From CALEUX01 sp037439945 (GTDB lineage: Bacteria > Bacteroidota > Bacteroidia > Bacteroidales > Marinilabiliaceae): 33,291 bases of DNA. A model generated the notes under the pieces. It was not told the origin of the DNA. It made no database searches and worked only from the letters and a program-made list of their open reading frames with translations. Shown piece by piece: positions 23,562 through 32,948 of this stretch. How positions within the stretch are numbered: position 1 is the stretch's first letter; each line of letters starts with the position of its first letter. The stretch lies in the NCBI GenBank assembly GCA_037439945.1, contig JBBIVA010000023.1, forward strand, positions 1 through 33,291, read 5' to 3'. A program made the translations under genes and the position numbers.

Positions 23562-24782
23562 TTATTCCTTAAATAATAAACTCAATAAATCGGGCCCATT
23601 AATAGTACCTAACGAACCGTTTTTCACACTTATTTCATTAAATTCATTAACAGTATCGGGAATTATTTTTTTGTTGTATAATAATACCGGAACAGGATCA
23701 GACGTGTGGGTCCTTAATTTACAAGGAGTTGGATGGTCGGGTAAAAGCATTAGGGAAAAATTATATCCTGCACTGTTCAGTCCATCCCATAATAGTTTTA
23801 GTAATCTTTGGTCAATATCTTCAATAACCCTTTTTTTTAGCATAAAATCACCATCATGACCTGCTTCATCCATGGCTTCAATATGTATGAACACAAAAGG
23901 ATGTTTTTTTAATGTTTCTAATGCTGCAATTGCTTTACCTTCATAATTGGTATTCCATAAGCCGGTAGCACCTTCAACAAAAACAGATTCAAGCCCGGCC
24001 ATCTTTCCTAAGCCATGGATTAAATCAACAGCTGAAATTACACCCCCTGATTTAATCCCCCATCTTTCCCAAAAGGTTGGATATTGCATATAATATCCTG
24101 GCGACCACGGCCAGATTGAATCAGCCTTTGATTTACCTTTATTTTTTCTTTCAATGTTAACAGGATGATTTTTAAGTAATTCTATTGATTTTTTAATTAA
24201 TTCATTGAGCAATTCAGCAGTGGCATTACCGTTTGGGTTTGAACTGACAGGTAAAAGATTTTTCGCAATTTTACCTGGATGATCGTGAGGCGGAGTACAA
24301 ACCAGGCTGGAACTGCCCCCTTTGATTACCAGAATATGCCTGTAGCTTTTTCCGGTATAAAATTTAATTCTTTCAGAACCAAGGTTAAAGTTTAAAAAAT
24401 CAATAATCTGTGTTGCCTCATCAGTTGTGATATGGCCTGCGGAATGGTTTACAAGGATTTCATTTTCGATTGAAACAAGGTTGCACCTTAAAACCAAATC
24501 GTTTGGTTCAGTTTTAATACCAAGCGATGCTGCTTCGATAACCCCCCTACCCTGAAAAAAATCTTTTGGATGATAACCAAGGATATTCATATTTGCAATT
24601 TCGCTTCCCGGGTGAAACCCCTCCGGGATTGTATTTGCCTGGCCCGTTACTGATAGAGAGCAGATTTTATCAATAACGGGTGTGTTTGCCGCCATAACCG
24701 GGGTCAGGTTGTTTAATTCTGCAATTGGTTCATCTGCCATTCCATCAACCAATACAACAATATATTTTTTGTTATCAATCAT
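23562..24782 (-). CDS. ApgM-like phosphotransferase, proposed homoserine kinase
   Basis: The 406-aa protein belongs to the cofactor-independent phosphoglycerate mutase / alkaline phosphatase superfamily. Its metal site starts at VVLVDGMAD (D13), the nucleophile serine is in HPGSEIANM (S60), and later ligands are in HIEAMDEAGHDGD and LLPDHPTP. Archaeal-type ApgM enzymes interconvert 2- and 3-phosphoglycerate. A bacterial subgroup found beside threonine genes has been proposed (TIGRFAM 'proposed homoserine kinase') to supply O-phosphohomoserine where ThrB is absent. The adjacent downstream thrC strongly favours the second role here. The upstream flank, where thrA would be expected, is instead occupied by a decayed insertion sequence. 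Confidence 0.87.
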   Translation of the reverse strand: MIDNKKYIVVLVDGMADEPIAELNNLTPVMAANTPVIDKICSLSVTGQANTIPEGFHPGSEIANMNILGYHPKDFFQGRGVIEAASLGIKTEPNDLVLRCNLVSIENEILVNHSAGHITTDEATQIIDFLNFNLGSERIKFYTGKSYRHILVIKGGSSSLVCTPPHDHPGKIAKNLLPVSSNPNGNATAELLNELIKKSIELLKNHPVNIERKNKGKSKADSIWPWSPGYYMQYPTFWERWGIKSGGVISAVDLIHGLGKMAGLESVFVEGATGLWNTNYEGKAIAALETLKKHPFVFIHIEAMDEAGHDGDFMLKKRVIEDIDQRLLKLLWDGLNSAGYNFSLMLLPDHPTPCKLRTHTSDPVPVLLYNKKIIPDTVNEFNEISVKNGSLGTINGPDLLSLLFKE

Positions 24783-24889
24783 TTATAAACTAAAAAATTT
24801 TGATGAATTTAATTTATTCTTTTATAAGATACTTTCTGTATTTTCATTAAAGTTAAACTTTTTAAAAAGTGCCAAAATGCAAAAAAATA

Positions 24890-25845
24890 TACCCTGAGGA
24901 ATTGTGTATGCAGATACCTCATTAAAAACAGAAAGAAAGTATTTGGGTATAATTTGCATAAATTTAAAATAAATTGACACGCAAAAATAACATATTTAAA
25001 AATAAAGGCAAACTATCAGTATTTTTTCTAAATTATGCAAATCATTATTTTTTTCGCAATTCGCTTTTATCTGTTAATAAAAAGTATCAAATGAAAAACC
25101 TTTATCGAAACTTGATGAAAGTGAAAAGCTGCTCTAGAATCAGGTTAGTAGGTACTAAAATGTTAGAAAACATTCCATCTGAACAATCCAATATTTTCGA
25201 ATAAAATTCGGGCATCAATAAAGAATAATTTAACCAAATAATTCCTTTTAAATAATAAAATTTACCAAAACTGAACCAACCCCTATTAGAGTTTGAAAAA
25301 CAAACGAATACCACGACATAAAATGTTTGAAGGTCTTGCACAAAGAGGAAAATAGACTATGGGTTATTTCTTTGGTTTTAAATTACATTTTGTCATTAAT
25401 GATAAAGGAGAAATTTTAAATTTTGTTATTACTCCTGGGAATACTGATGATAGAGAACCTTTAAAAGATAAGAGGTTCATGGAGAAACTAAAAGGAAAGC
25501 TTTATGCTGACAAAGGTTATATATCTAAAGAACTGACTGAAATTCTGTTTGTTGACGGATTGCATCTTATAACCCAAATCAGAAACAACATGAAAAATGT
25601 TTTAATGGAAATGAAAGATTTGGTTTTTCTCCGCAAACGCGCTGTTATTGAAACCATTAACGATGAATTAAAGAATCTGTGTTCAATAGAACATTCCAGA
25701 TACAGATCTTTCGAAAACTTTTTAACTAATTTAATTTCAGCTTTAATTGCCTAATCTTTCTTTCCTAAAAAGCCAGCCATTAAATATGAGGTTATAAAAA
25801 CTAATCAACTTGCATTATTTTAGAATCGAACTCAGGTTATTATAA
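24890..25845 (+). mobile_element. Decayed IS982-family insertion sequence (boundaries approximate)
   Basis: The right side is well supported by the transposase remnant ending at 25823 and, just after it, the end-like sequence AATCGAACTCAGGTTATT (25824-25841). Its complement ATAACCTGAG is matched 9 of 10 by ATACCCTGAG at 24889-24898, which would give an element of about 950 bp, normal for IS982. The left half is too degraded to read as protein, so the left boundary is tentative. Confidence 0.4.
25273..25823 (+). pseudogene. IS982-family transposase remnant
   Basis: The remnant matches the C-terminal two thirds of IS982 transposases. Features include KNKRIPRHKMFEGLAQRGK, MGYFFGFKLH, the catalytic-region segments LYADKGYI and RAVIETINDELKN, and EHSRYRSFENFLTN. 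It carries three lesions. A one-base deletion lies near 25295: upstream, EPTPIRV reads in another frame and should continue as C-KNKRI. An in-frame TAG lies at 25353-25355. An in-frame TAA lies at 25752-25754, where the family has tyrosine (SALIAY). Beyond it the frame continues SFFPKKPAIKYEVIKTNQ and ends at TAG 25821-25823, the expected end. The intact-looking 131-codon frame at 25359-25754 is part of this dead gene. Confidence 0.85.
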
Positions 25846-25945
25846 CTTTTTTTCATAACATGTTTGTTTTCAATACAGAAATTTACATATATTCAATCCT
25901 TTGTAGAATTTAATTTCTTAATTTAAGTAACATTCAACCAACAAC

Positions 25946-28900
25946 ATGCCAAACCTTAAAATATACAGGGCATCAGCCGGTTCAGGAAAAACACATACCT
26001 TAACAGAAGAGTATATTAATATTTTATTTTCTAATACTCTGGAATACCAGAAGGTATTGGCTGTTACTTTTACCAACAAGGCTACGGCCGATATGAGGAG
26101 GCGCATACTCGAAAGTCTTTATAACCTTAGTGATACTAAAAAAAAGTCCCCCAAATATTTAAAATCACTAATGGATACCCACAAAATGAATGAAACCCAG
26201 GTAAGAACAAAGGCGGGTATAATACTACACTATTTATTGCATGATTATTCAAGATTTTCGGTAAGTACTATTGATAGTTTTTTTCAAAGCATTGTGAGGT
26301 CATTTGCGCTGGAATTGGGACTGCCTAACAGTTTCAGGGTTGAGTTGCAGCCCGGCCACATTATGATACAATCCATTGACAGTATAATTCTTGAAATGGA
26401 CAAGCCTGAAAAAAGGGAATTAAAGAAATGGCTTATTGATTTTGCAGAGTCAAAAATGCAACAGGATCAGGGTTGGAATATTACCAGGGAGATACGTCAT
26501 ATTAGCGAAGCAATTTATACAGAATTTTTCCAGCAAAATATAAATGCCTTATGGGGCGAATTATCAAATAAGGACAATTTAAACAATTACAGGCAAACCC
26601 TTCGTGGAATTATTTCCAATGCTGATAATAAGATGAAAGATATTAGTTTATCGGCATTAAAAACAATTAACGAAAAGGGATTGGATATTTCCAATGACTT
26701 TAACAGAAAAAGTGTTTCCCCGGTAAAAATATTTATGAAAATGAACGATCTTAACTCATTTGCCGGTGAAAAAAGTTACCTAAAATTGATAAATAATATT
26801 GACAACTGGACCCGCAAAGATAATCCGGTAGAGAAAAACTCACTTATAATTGAAGCTTATAATGAAAACCTTAACCAAAAACTAAAGGAAGCTACTTATG
26901 TTTTAGCCACATACGGCAAAGATTATTTTACGGCAAATGCCATTCTGGAGAATTTAAATGCCCTGGGAATAATAACTGATGTGAGTATTAAAATGGCAGA
27001 TTTGTGCCGCGAGAATAACCTTTTTCTCATATCAGGTACAAATAACCTTTTAAATAAAATTATTGACAATAATGAAACTCCTTTTATTTATGAAAAAACA
27101 GGTGTGAAATATTCTCATTTTATGATAGATGAGTTTCAGGATACTTCGGTTATGCAGTATAACAATTTTAAACCATTAATAAATGAGAGTTTAGCCACAA
27201 ACAATTCAACACTGGTGGTGGGTGACATAAAACAGGCTATTTACCGTTGGCGAAATTCAGACTGGAGTTTACTTGCAACAAAAGTAGAAGATGAATTTAG
27301 AATCATCACCCCTGAACTAAAGAGTTTATATACAAATTGGAGAAGTCATGAGGTAATTGTCAATTTTAATAACCACTTTTTTTCAAAGGCTCCAAAATTG
27401 CTCCAGGAAAGTTTTATAAATCATTTACCACAGGAGATTAGAGATAATAAAGAGTTTGGTGAGCTGGAAAATAAAATTATCAATGCCTACCAGGATGTAT
27501 TTCAAAAAGTAAGCCCTGATAATAAAGAGAGTGGAGGCAATGTTACAATAAAGTTTTTCGAAGGAAACAGAAAAGAAAATGATGAAGAAATATTGTTTAA
27601 ATTGGTGGAAGAGGTTACTTCACTTTTAAAATCAGGCATTTCATTGTCTGAAATATCAATATTGGTGCGCAGCAATAGTACGGGAATTATGGTTACCGAT
27701 GCCTTACTTTCGGGCTTGTATCACCCAAATAACCAATCAATACCGGTAATTAGCAACGAATCACTATTGCTAAATGGTTGTGAGGCCATAAGGCTGTTAG
27801 TAAGTCAATTAAAATATATATTAAATCCAACCGACCGGGTAAATGAATCATTAATAAGATTAATGTGGGTTAAAAACTGTAAAAATGATAATAACGAAAA
27901 ATTTGACATATCAGAAGCTTACAGCATAAAACTTGATAAAGAGTGGCAAGAATATAAAACGGAACTTACCCGACTAAAAAGTAATTCCATTTTTGAACTT
28001 ACCGAAGCCCTGGTACGAATGTTGCCCGAGTCTCTTAAAACTCATTATGCTGTTTACCTACAGTCGTTTATGAGTTTAATACTTGGTTATACAAATGAAG
28101 AAACTGCAGATTTAAGCAATTTTTTGGAATACTGGGACAAAAACAGTGATAAATTTTCACTAAACATACCCGAGGGGCAGGATGCAATTAGGGTAATGAC
28201 CATTCATAAGTCCAAAGGACTTGAATTTAAGTCGGTTATAATACCATTTTTCTCATGGGATTTAATTTCATGGGGTTCGAAAAGTTTGTTATGGCTTAAA
28301 CCAAATACTGCCCCATTTAATAAATTGGCCCTTGTTCCGGTAAGTTTAAAAAAGGAACTAATCAATTCTCATTTTGTTTGGGATTACTCCAATGAAATTC
28401 TGAATCAATATATTGACAATCTTAATCTAACGTATGTTGCTTTTACACGGGCATGCGAAAGCCTTACAATTTTTGGAACCAAGAAAAATCTTGAAAATAG
28501 TAATATCCAAACTGTTGGCGATTTATTATATAATTTTTTAAATGAAGAGATTAAAGACGGTAAGTGGTCCCCCAATTTATTGGAATTCAATTTTAATGTT
28601 AAGGTAAAAAGAAAAGACCAAAATAAAAATGAAGAACCAAGGCCCAAAAACCTTATAGAAATAAACGAATTAAAATCATTTGCCTATAAAAACAAGGTTT
28701 TAATTCATACAGAAAGTGATGAGTATTTCCAGGATGATAGTTTGGAAAGAAAAGTAAACTATGGGCGGATTATGCACCAGGTTTTCGAGAACATTTTGGA
28801 AATTAAGGATATAGATTATGCCCTGAAATTGGCTTTGGCTAAAGGTAGGATAACATTAAATGATTTTAGTTTACTTAAGGAGCAAACTTATAAATGGCTT

Positions 28901-29197
28901 AATGATTCAAGGGTAAAATCATGGTTTGACGGAACGTACACCATAAAAACGGAGGCGGGAATTTTATGGGAAATGCAAAAACGCCCCGACAGGGTTATGT
29001 TTGGCAATAATATAGTTATTGTGGTTGATTACAAATTCGGGGATCTGAAATCACCTGATCATATTAACCAGGTGCAAGGCTATTTAAGAATTATCAGCAA
29101 AATGGGGTATAAAAATATCATCGGCTATTTATGGTATGTAACAATATCAGAAATTATTGAAATTAAAGTTCAAAACAGCCTGTTTGATTCACCTTAA
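25946..29197 (+). CDS. RecB/AddA-like UvrD-family helicase-nuclease
   Basis: The 1083-aa enzyme is predicted to unwind and degrade DNA ends for recombinational repair. The superfamily 1 motifs are complete: Walker A ASAGSGKT (9-16), AVTFTNKAT, DEFQD (about 396), VVGDIKQAIYRWR, MTIHKSKGLEF and YVAFTRACESL. A C-terminal PD-(D/E)XK nuclease domain is indicated by GRIMHQVFENI, VVDYKFGD (about 1025-1032) and QVQGYL, as in RecB and AddA. The partner AddB-like nuclease, usually adjacent in this phylum, is absent on both sides: upstream is the IS982 scar and downstream a convergent operon. Naming it addA or recB would be a guess. Confidence 0.9.
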   Translation: MPNLKIYRASAGSGKTHTLTEEYINILFSNTLEYQKVLAVTFTNKATADMRRRILESLYNLSDTKKKSPKYLKSLMDTHKMNETQVRTKAGIILHYLLHDYSRFSVSTIDSFFQSIVRSFALELGLPNSFRVELQPGHIMIQSIDSIILEMDKPEKRELKKWLIDFAESKMQQDQGWNITREIRHISEAIYTEFFQQNINALWGELSNKDNLNNYRQTLRGIISNADNKMKDISLSALKTINEKGLDISNDFNRKSVSPVKIFMKMNDLNSFAGEKSYLKLINNIDNWTRKDNPVEKNSLIIEAYNENLNQKLKEATYVLATYGKDYFTANAILENLNALGIITDVSIKMADLCRENNLFLISGTNNLLNKIIDNNETPFIYEKTGVKYSHFMIDEFQDTSVMQYNNFKPLINESLATNNSTLVVGDIKQAIYRWRNSDWSLLATKVEDEFRIITPELKSLYTNWRSHEVIVNFNNHFFSKAPKLLQESFINHLPQEIRDNKEFGELENKIINAYQDVFQKVSPDNKESGGNVTIKFFEGNRKENDEEILFKLVEEVTSLLKSGISLSEISILVRSNSTGIMVTDALLSGLYHPNNQSIPVISNESLLLNGCEAIRLLVSQLKYILNPTDRVNESLIRLMWVKNCKNDNNEKFDISEAYSIKLDKEWQEYKTELTRLKSNSIFELTEALVRMLPESLKTHYAVYLQSFMSLILGYTNEETADLSNFLEYWDKNSDKFSLNIPEGQDAIRVMTIHKSKGLEFKSVIIPFFSWDLISWGSKSLLWLKPNTAPFNKLALVPVSLKKELINSHFVWDYSNEILNQYIDNLNLTYVAFTRACESLTIFGTKKNLENSNIQTVGDLLYNFLNEEIKDGKWSPNLLEFNFNVKVKRKDQNKNEEPRPKNLIEINELKSFAYKNKVLIHTESDEYFQDDSLERKVNYGRIMHQVFENILEIKDIDYALKLALAKGRITLNDFSLLKEQTYKWLNDSRVKSWFDGTYTIKTEAGILWEMQKRPDRVMFGNNIVIVVDYKFGDLKSPDHINQVQGYLRIISKMGYKNIIGYLWYVTISEIIEIKVQNSLFDSP

Positions 29198-29230
29198 CAA
29201 TTTTATATCCCAGGCAGATAATAAATATAA

Positions 29231-29836
29231 CTATTTCACCTTTTTACCAGTTACGATCTTATTGCGTGTTTTCTTTTTTTCGACCGCAAATCCAAACTTT
29301 CCTATTTTTTTACCAAGTTCAAAATACTGACCATGAGAATAGCAGATGGGACGTGATTTTTCAAATGAGAATGCCCCGGTTTTTGAATCTAAATACTGTT
29401 CATCGGCCTTTACATTCACAACTTCTGAAATAAACATATAATGAGTACCAAGTTTAATAATATCCTTTACTTTACACTCAATATTAACAGGGGCTTCTTC
29501 AATAATTGGAGCATTTACAACAGTTGCTTTGCCCGGGGTTAATCCCATAGATTCAAATTTGTTATACTGCCTGCCCGATCTTACTCCACACCAGTCGGTA
29601 GCATATGCTAAATCTTTGGTGGTAAGATTAATAACAAATTCTTTGTTTTTTACCAACAGCTCGAATGAATGCCTCCCAGGCCTAACAGATATGTAACACA
29701 TTGGCGGATCGGAACAAATGGTACCCGTCCAAGCAATTGTAATAATATTAAAATTATCAGGTTCATCACCTAATGAAACCATAACCGCTGGAAGCGGATA
29801 TAACATTGTTCCGGGTTTCCAATCAATTTTTGCCAT
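29231..29836 (-). CDS. Flavin reductase-like FMN-binding split-barrel protein
   Basis: The 201-aa protein belongs to the flavin reductase-like domain family (PF01613). WKPGTMLYPLPAVMVSLG, NIITIAWTGTICSDPPM, ISVRPGRHS and FVINLT match the FMN-binding core. Such proteins bind FMN and reduce flavins or other small substrates. It is the last gene of a minus-strand pyrB-pyrI operon, 8 bases after pyrI, which suggests cotranscription; a link to pyrimidine metabolism is not known. It converges with the helicase gene, with no clear terminator in the 33 bases between. Confidence 0.88.
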   Translation of the reverse strand: MAKIDWKPGTMLYPLPAVMVSLGDEPDNFNIITIAWTGTICSDPPMCYISVRPGRHSFELLVKNKEFVINLTTKDLAYATDWCGVRSGRQYNKFESMGLTPGKATVVNAPIIEEAPVNIECKVKDIIKLGTHYMFISEVVNVKADEQYLDSKTGAFSFEKSRPICYSHGQYFELGKKIGKFGFAVEKKKTRNKIVTGKKVK

Positions 29837-29844
29837 AATAATCC

Positions 29845-30303
29845 TTAAACCATTTTTAGTTCATCCTTGGTAGTAATTTTTTCGCAATAGTGGCATTTCA
29901 ATGCCAAATTTTTTTTGTTTTCAACCCTAAACTTTGTTATAATCTTTTCGTTATTTGTTATACATTTGGGATTAAAGCACTTAACAATACCAATAACTTC
30001 ATCAGGAATGCTAACTTCCCTTTTTTCAACAACCTCGTAGTTTTTAATAATATTTAATTTTACCTCAGGTGCCACAAGAGAAATTTTATTTATTTCATCG
30101 TCTTCAAAAAATTTCTGCGACACTTTAATAATTGCTTTTTTAACCAGTTTTTGACTATCGAGGTTGGTTCCAAAAGTAATCTGGTCTGATATTTTATCCA
30201 GGGCCAAAATGGTGATCACTTTAAATAGTGAATCGGCCGGAATATGATCAATCACTGTGCCGTTTTCGATGGCACTTACCTGCAATTGTTTTTGTACTGA
30301 CAT
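29845..30303 (-). CDS. pyrI: Aspartate carbamoyltransferase regulatory subunit
   Basis: PyrI binds nucleotide effectors and holds the PyrB catalytic trimers together through a zinc domain. The four zinc ligands are present: C109-x4-C114 and C137-x2-C140. The N-terminal allosteric domain starts SAIENGTVIDHIPA, as in the family. At 152 aa it is complete. It lies 19 bases after pyrB. Its presence shows that this organism has the allosteric, E. coli-like class of the enzyme. Confidence 0.96.
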   Translation of the reverse strand: MSVQKQLQVSAIENGTVIDHIPADSLFKVITILALDKISDQITFGTNLDSQKLVKKAIIKVSQKFFEDDEINKISLVAPEVKLNIIKNYEVVEKREVSIPDEVIGIVKCFNPKCITNNEKIITKFRVENKKNLALKCHYCEKITTKDELKMV

Positions 30304-30322
30304 AATACTGAAATTTAAAAAA

Positions 30323-31228
30323 TTATTTAACTCCCATTACAGCAGCAATTATTCCCATTCGTGCATAAACACCGTTTTCGGCTTGCTGAAAATAATAGGC
30401 CTTGGGATTAGCATCCACATCGGTATGTATTTCATTTACCCGCGGTAATGGATGCAGAATCTTTAAATTATGTTTTGTGTTTAATAACATATTATTACGT
30501 AAAATATAGGCATTTTTAACCCTTTCATACTCCATTGAATCGGAGAACCTCTCCTTTTGGACCCTGGTCATATATAAAATATCAGCCTTTTCAAGATTGG
30601 TCATATCAGATTGCTCAAAATACGTAATTCCATTATTTTGAAGGAATAAAATATATTCCCGTGGCATTTTTAACTCCTGGGGGGCAACAAAATAAAATGT
30701 AGGTTTAAAATGTGACATTGCCATTAACAGTGAATGAACTGTTCTTCCATATTTCAGGTCACCCACCATAATAATAGTCAGGTTTTCGAGTGTTCCCTGG
30801 GTTTTTTTAATTGAATAAAGGTCAAGTAAAGTCTGCGTTGGATGTTGATTTGCGCCATCACCTGCATTTATTACCGGAACTTTGGATTGCTCTGATGCAT
30901 ACCTGGTACTTCCTTCAAGTGGGTGTCTCATTACTATTAAGTCGGCATAGTTGCTAACCATTTTTATGGTGTCCTTTAACGTTTCACCCTTAGCGGTTGA
31001 TGATGAAGATGTATCAGAAATTCCAATTACCCTTGCACCTAAACGGTTAATAGCTGTTTCAAAGCTAAGGCGTGTCCTTGTTGATGGTTCAAAGAAAAGA
31101 CTGGCCACAACCTTATTTTTTAATAATTGTTGGTCGGTATTATTTTCAAATTCTTCTGCCAAATCAAGGATGTGCAGTATTTCTTCCTTTGAATAATCGT
31201 TGATTGAAACAAGGCTTTTATTCTTCAT
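30323..31228 (-). CDS. pyrB: Aspartate carbamoyltransferase catalytic subunit
   Basis: PyrB joins carbamoyl phosphate and aspartate, the first committed step of pyrimidine synthesis. The active-site segments are FFEPSTRTRLSFE (S49-T52), STAKGETLKD, MRHPLEG, DGANQHPTQTLLDL and HPLPRVNEI. The length of 301 aa is normal. It is the first gene of the operon pyrB-pyrI-flavin reductase and is divergent from the M18 aminopeptidase. A terminator-like hairpin lies 103-125 bases upstream of its start codon, which could attenuate transcription if the promoter lies beyond it. Confidence 0.97.
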   Translation of the reverse strand: MKNKSLVSINDYSKEEILHILDLAEEFENNTDQQLLKNKVVASLFFEPSTRTRLSFETAINRLGARVIGISDTSSSSTAKGETLKDTIKMVSNYADLIVMRHPLEGSTRYASEQSKVPVINAGDGANQHPTQTLLDLYSIKKTQGTLENLTIIMVGDLKYGRTVHSLLMAMSHFKPTFYFVAPQELKMPREYILFLQNNGITYFEQSDMTNLEKADILYMTRVQKERFSDSMEYERVKNAYILRNNMLLNTKHNLKILHPLPRVNEIHTDVDANPKAYYFQQAENGVYARMGIIAAVMGVK

Positions 31229-31330
31229 ATATTTAATAATTAATCTATTAAGGCAACTTTAAACAAAACAATTTAACAGTGTGTGCTAAATTGAATAATT
31301 AACGCTATATCTAAAAAAGAAACAAAAAAA

Positions 31331-31353
31331 AGCCTGTTCATGCAGAACAGGCT
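31331..31353. terminator. Strong bidirectional hairpin upstream of pyrB
   Basis: AGCCTGTTC (31331-31339) pairs perfectly with GAACAGGCT (31345-31353) around a 5-base loop. It has eight consecutive T residues after it on the minus strand and a T-rich run after it on the plus strand. It sits between two divergent genes, where no terminator is needed unless it acts in a leader. The rest of 31229-31643 holds no supported gene; a 67-codon frame at 31377-31580 is lysine-rich and probably chance. Confidence 0.65.
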
Positions 31354-31643
31354 GGTTTTTTTCTTTTAATAAAAAAATGGGTAAATTGCAAAATATGGAA
31401 AAGCCTGATAGTAAAATCTTTGTTTTTCCTCTTTTCCAATTTTGGAAAACCATATTTAAAGCACTTTATAAATTGCATATCAGAAAACAAAATAAAGAAA
31501 ATTTAGGCAATAAAAAAAGAGATAAAACCTTATCTTCGGATTACAATTTTTATCATATCCTTTTCTTTGTTTATTTTTAGCGCTTATTGGTGATATGTGA
31601 ATGAGAGAATTTAATTATTAATAAGATTTAAACAGTTTTCAAA

Positions 31644-32945
31644 ATGCATAATTATTTGAATTTAGCCAATGAACTAATTGATTTTATCCATGAAAGCCCA
31701 AGTTCATTTCATGTAGTTGAAAATTCTTCCAAAATGCTTGAAAAGGCAGGTTTTAAATATGTTGATTTAAAAGAAGCCTGGAAAATCAATAAAGGCGGTA
31801 AATACTATACCACCAGAAATGATTCAGCGGTTTTTGCCTTCATAGTTGGTACCGGTGAACCTGAAACCGATGGTTTCAGGATAATTAGTTCACACAGTGA
31901 CTCACCCGGTTTTAAAATTAAACCATCGCCTGAAATGGTTGTTGAAAACAAATTTGTAAAAATTAACACTGAAGTATATGGCGGGCCAATATTAATGACC
32001 TGGCTTGACCGCCCCCTTTCAATTGCAGGAAGGGTTAGCCTAAAGAGTTCACAGCCGTTGTGGCCTGAAAACAGGTTGGTTAAAATAGACAGGCCTGTGT
32101 TAATAATTCCCAGCCTGGCCATACACCTTAATCGTACAGTAAATGAAGGTATTGAACTAAATAAGCAAAAAGATATGCTTCCGTTATGTGCTATGACAAT
32201 AGACGGACTAAAAAGTGATGGATTAATTCAAAACCTGGTAGCAGGTGAGTTGGGTGTTGATGTTAATAATATTATTGATTTTGACCTTACATTGTATGAG
32301 GTGCAGAAGGGTTGTGTTATGGGGGTCCAGAATGAGTTCATTTCAAGCCCGAAGCTTGATAACCTGGCCATGGCACATTCAGGTTTAAAGGCCATTATTG
32401 AGGCACAACCTGCAAAATCAACCTTAATGCTTTGCATTTTCGATAATGAAGAAGTTGGTAGTGTTACAAAACAGGGAGCAGGGTCTCCGGTTTTCAGAAA
32501 CCTGTTTGAACGTATTCTTGGTCATTTAGGAAAATCGGGCGAAGAATATCACAGAACAATATATCAATCATTTATGATTTCGGCTGATATGGCACATAGT
32601 GTCCACCCAAATCAAACAGATAAGCACGACCCGGTTTTACATCCGGTACTTAATGGAGGGCCTGTGATAAAAATACATGCAAATCAAAAATATACTACCG
32701 ATGGTGATAGTGGCGCCGTTTTTGAAACTATTTGTAAAAATGCAGGAATTCCATACCAAAAGTTTGTAAACAGGTCAGATTTAACAGGGGGCTCAACCCT
32801 GGGAAATGTATCAACCGGCCAGTTGGAGATAAGAAGTGTTGATGTTGGTAACCCAATGTTAGGAATGCACTCTGTGCGCGAACTTGGCGGGGTTAAAGAT
32901 CATGAGTTTATGATAAAGGCTTTTAATGCTTTTTATAAATTATAA
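31644..32945 (+). CDS. M18-family aminopeptidase (aspartyl aminopeptidase-like)
   Basis: This is a 433-aa cytoplasmic zinc peptidase that removes N-terminal residues, often acidic ones. Metal-binding and catalytic segments: ISSHSDSPGFKIKPSP (H84, D86), SPKLDNLAMA (Asp about 239), FDNEEVGSVTKQGAGSP, ISADMAHSVHPN, and the final GSTLGNVSTG with GMHSVRE. It is complete and apparently monocistronic. A MITE-like element begins four bases after its stop codon, so its 3' end may be formed by that element's hairpins. Confidence 0.95.
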   Translation: MHNYLNLANELIDFIHESPSSFHVVENSSKMLEKAGFKYVDLKEAWKINKGGKYYTTRNDSAVFAFIVGTGEPETDGFRIISSHSDSPGFKIKPSPEMVVENKFVKINTEVYGGPILMTWLDRPLSIAGRVSLKSSQPLWPENRLVKIDRPVLIIPSLAIHLNRTVNEGIELNKQKDMLPLCAMTIDGLKSDGLIQNLVAGELGVDVNNIIDFDLTLYEVQKGCVMGVQNEFISSPKLDNLAMAHSGLKAIIEAQPAKSTLMLCIFDNEEVGSVTKQGAGSPVFRNLFERILGHLGKSGEEYHRTIYQSFMISADMAHSVHPNQTDKHDPVLHPVLNGGPVIKIHANQKYTTDGDSGAVFETICKNAGIPYQKFVNRSDLTGGSTLGNVSTGQLEIRSVDVGNPMLGMHSVRELGGVKDHEFMIKAFNAFYKL

Positions 32946-32948
32946 AGA

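Noticed and set aside
24974..25204. 76-codon frame upstream of the transposase remnant
   Set aside because: It shows no similarity to IS982 N-termini and has the composition of AT-rich non-coding DNA.
31377..31580. 67-codon frame between pyrB and the M18 gene
   Set aside because: It is lysine- and phenylalanine-rich, starts right after a hairpin T run, and has no recognisable family or promoter.
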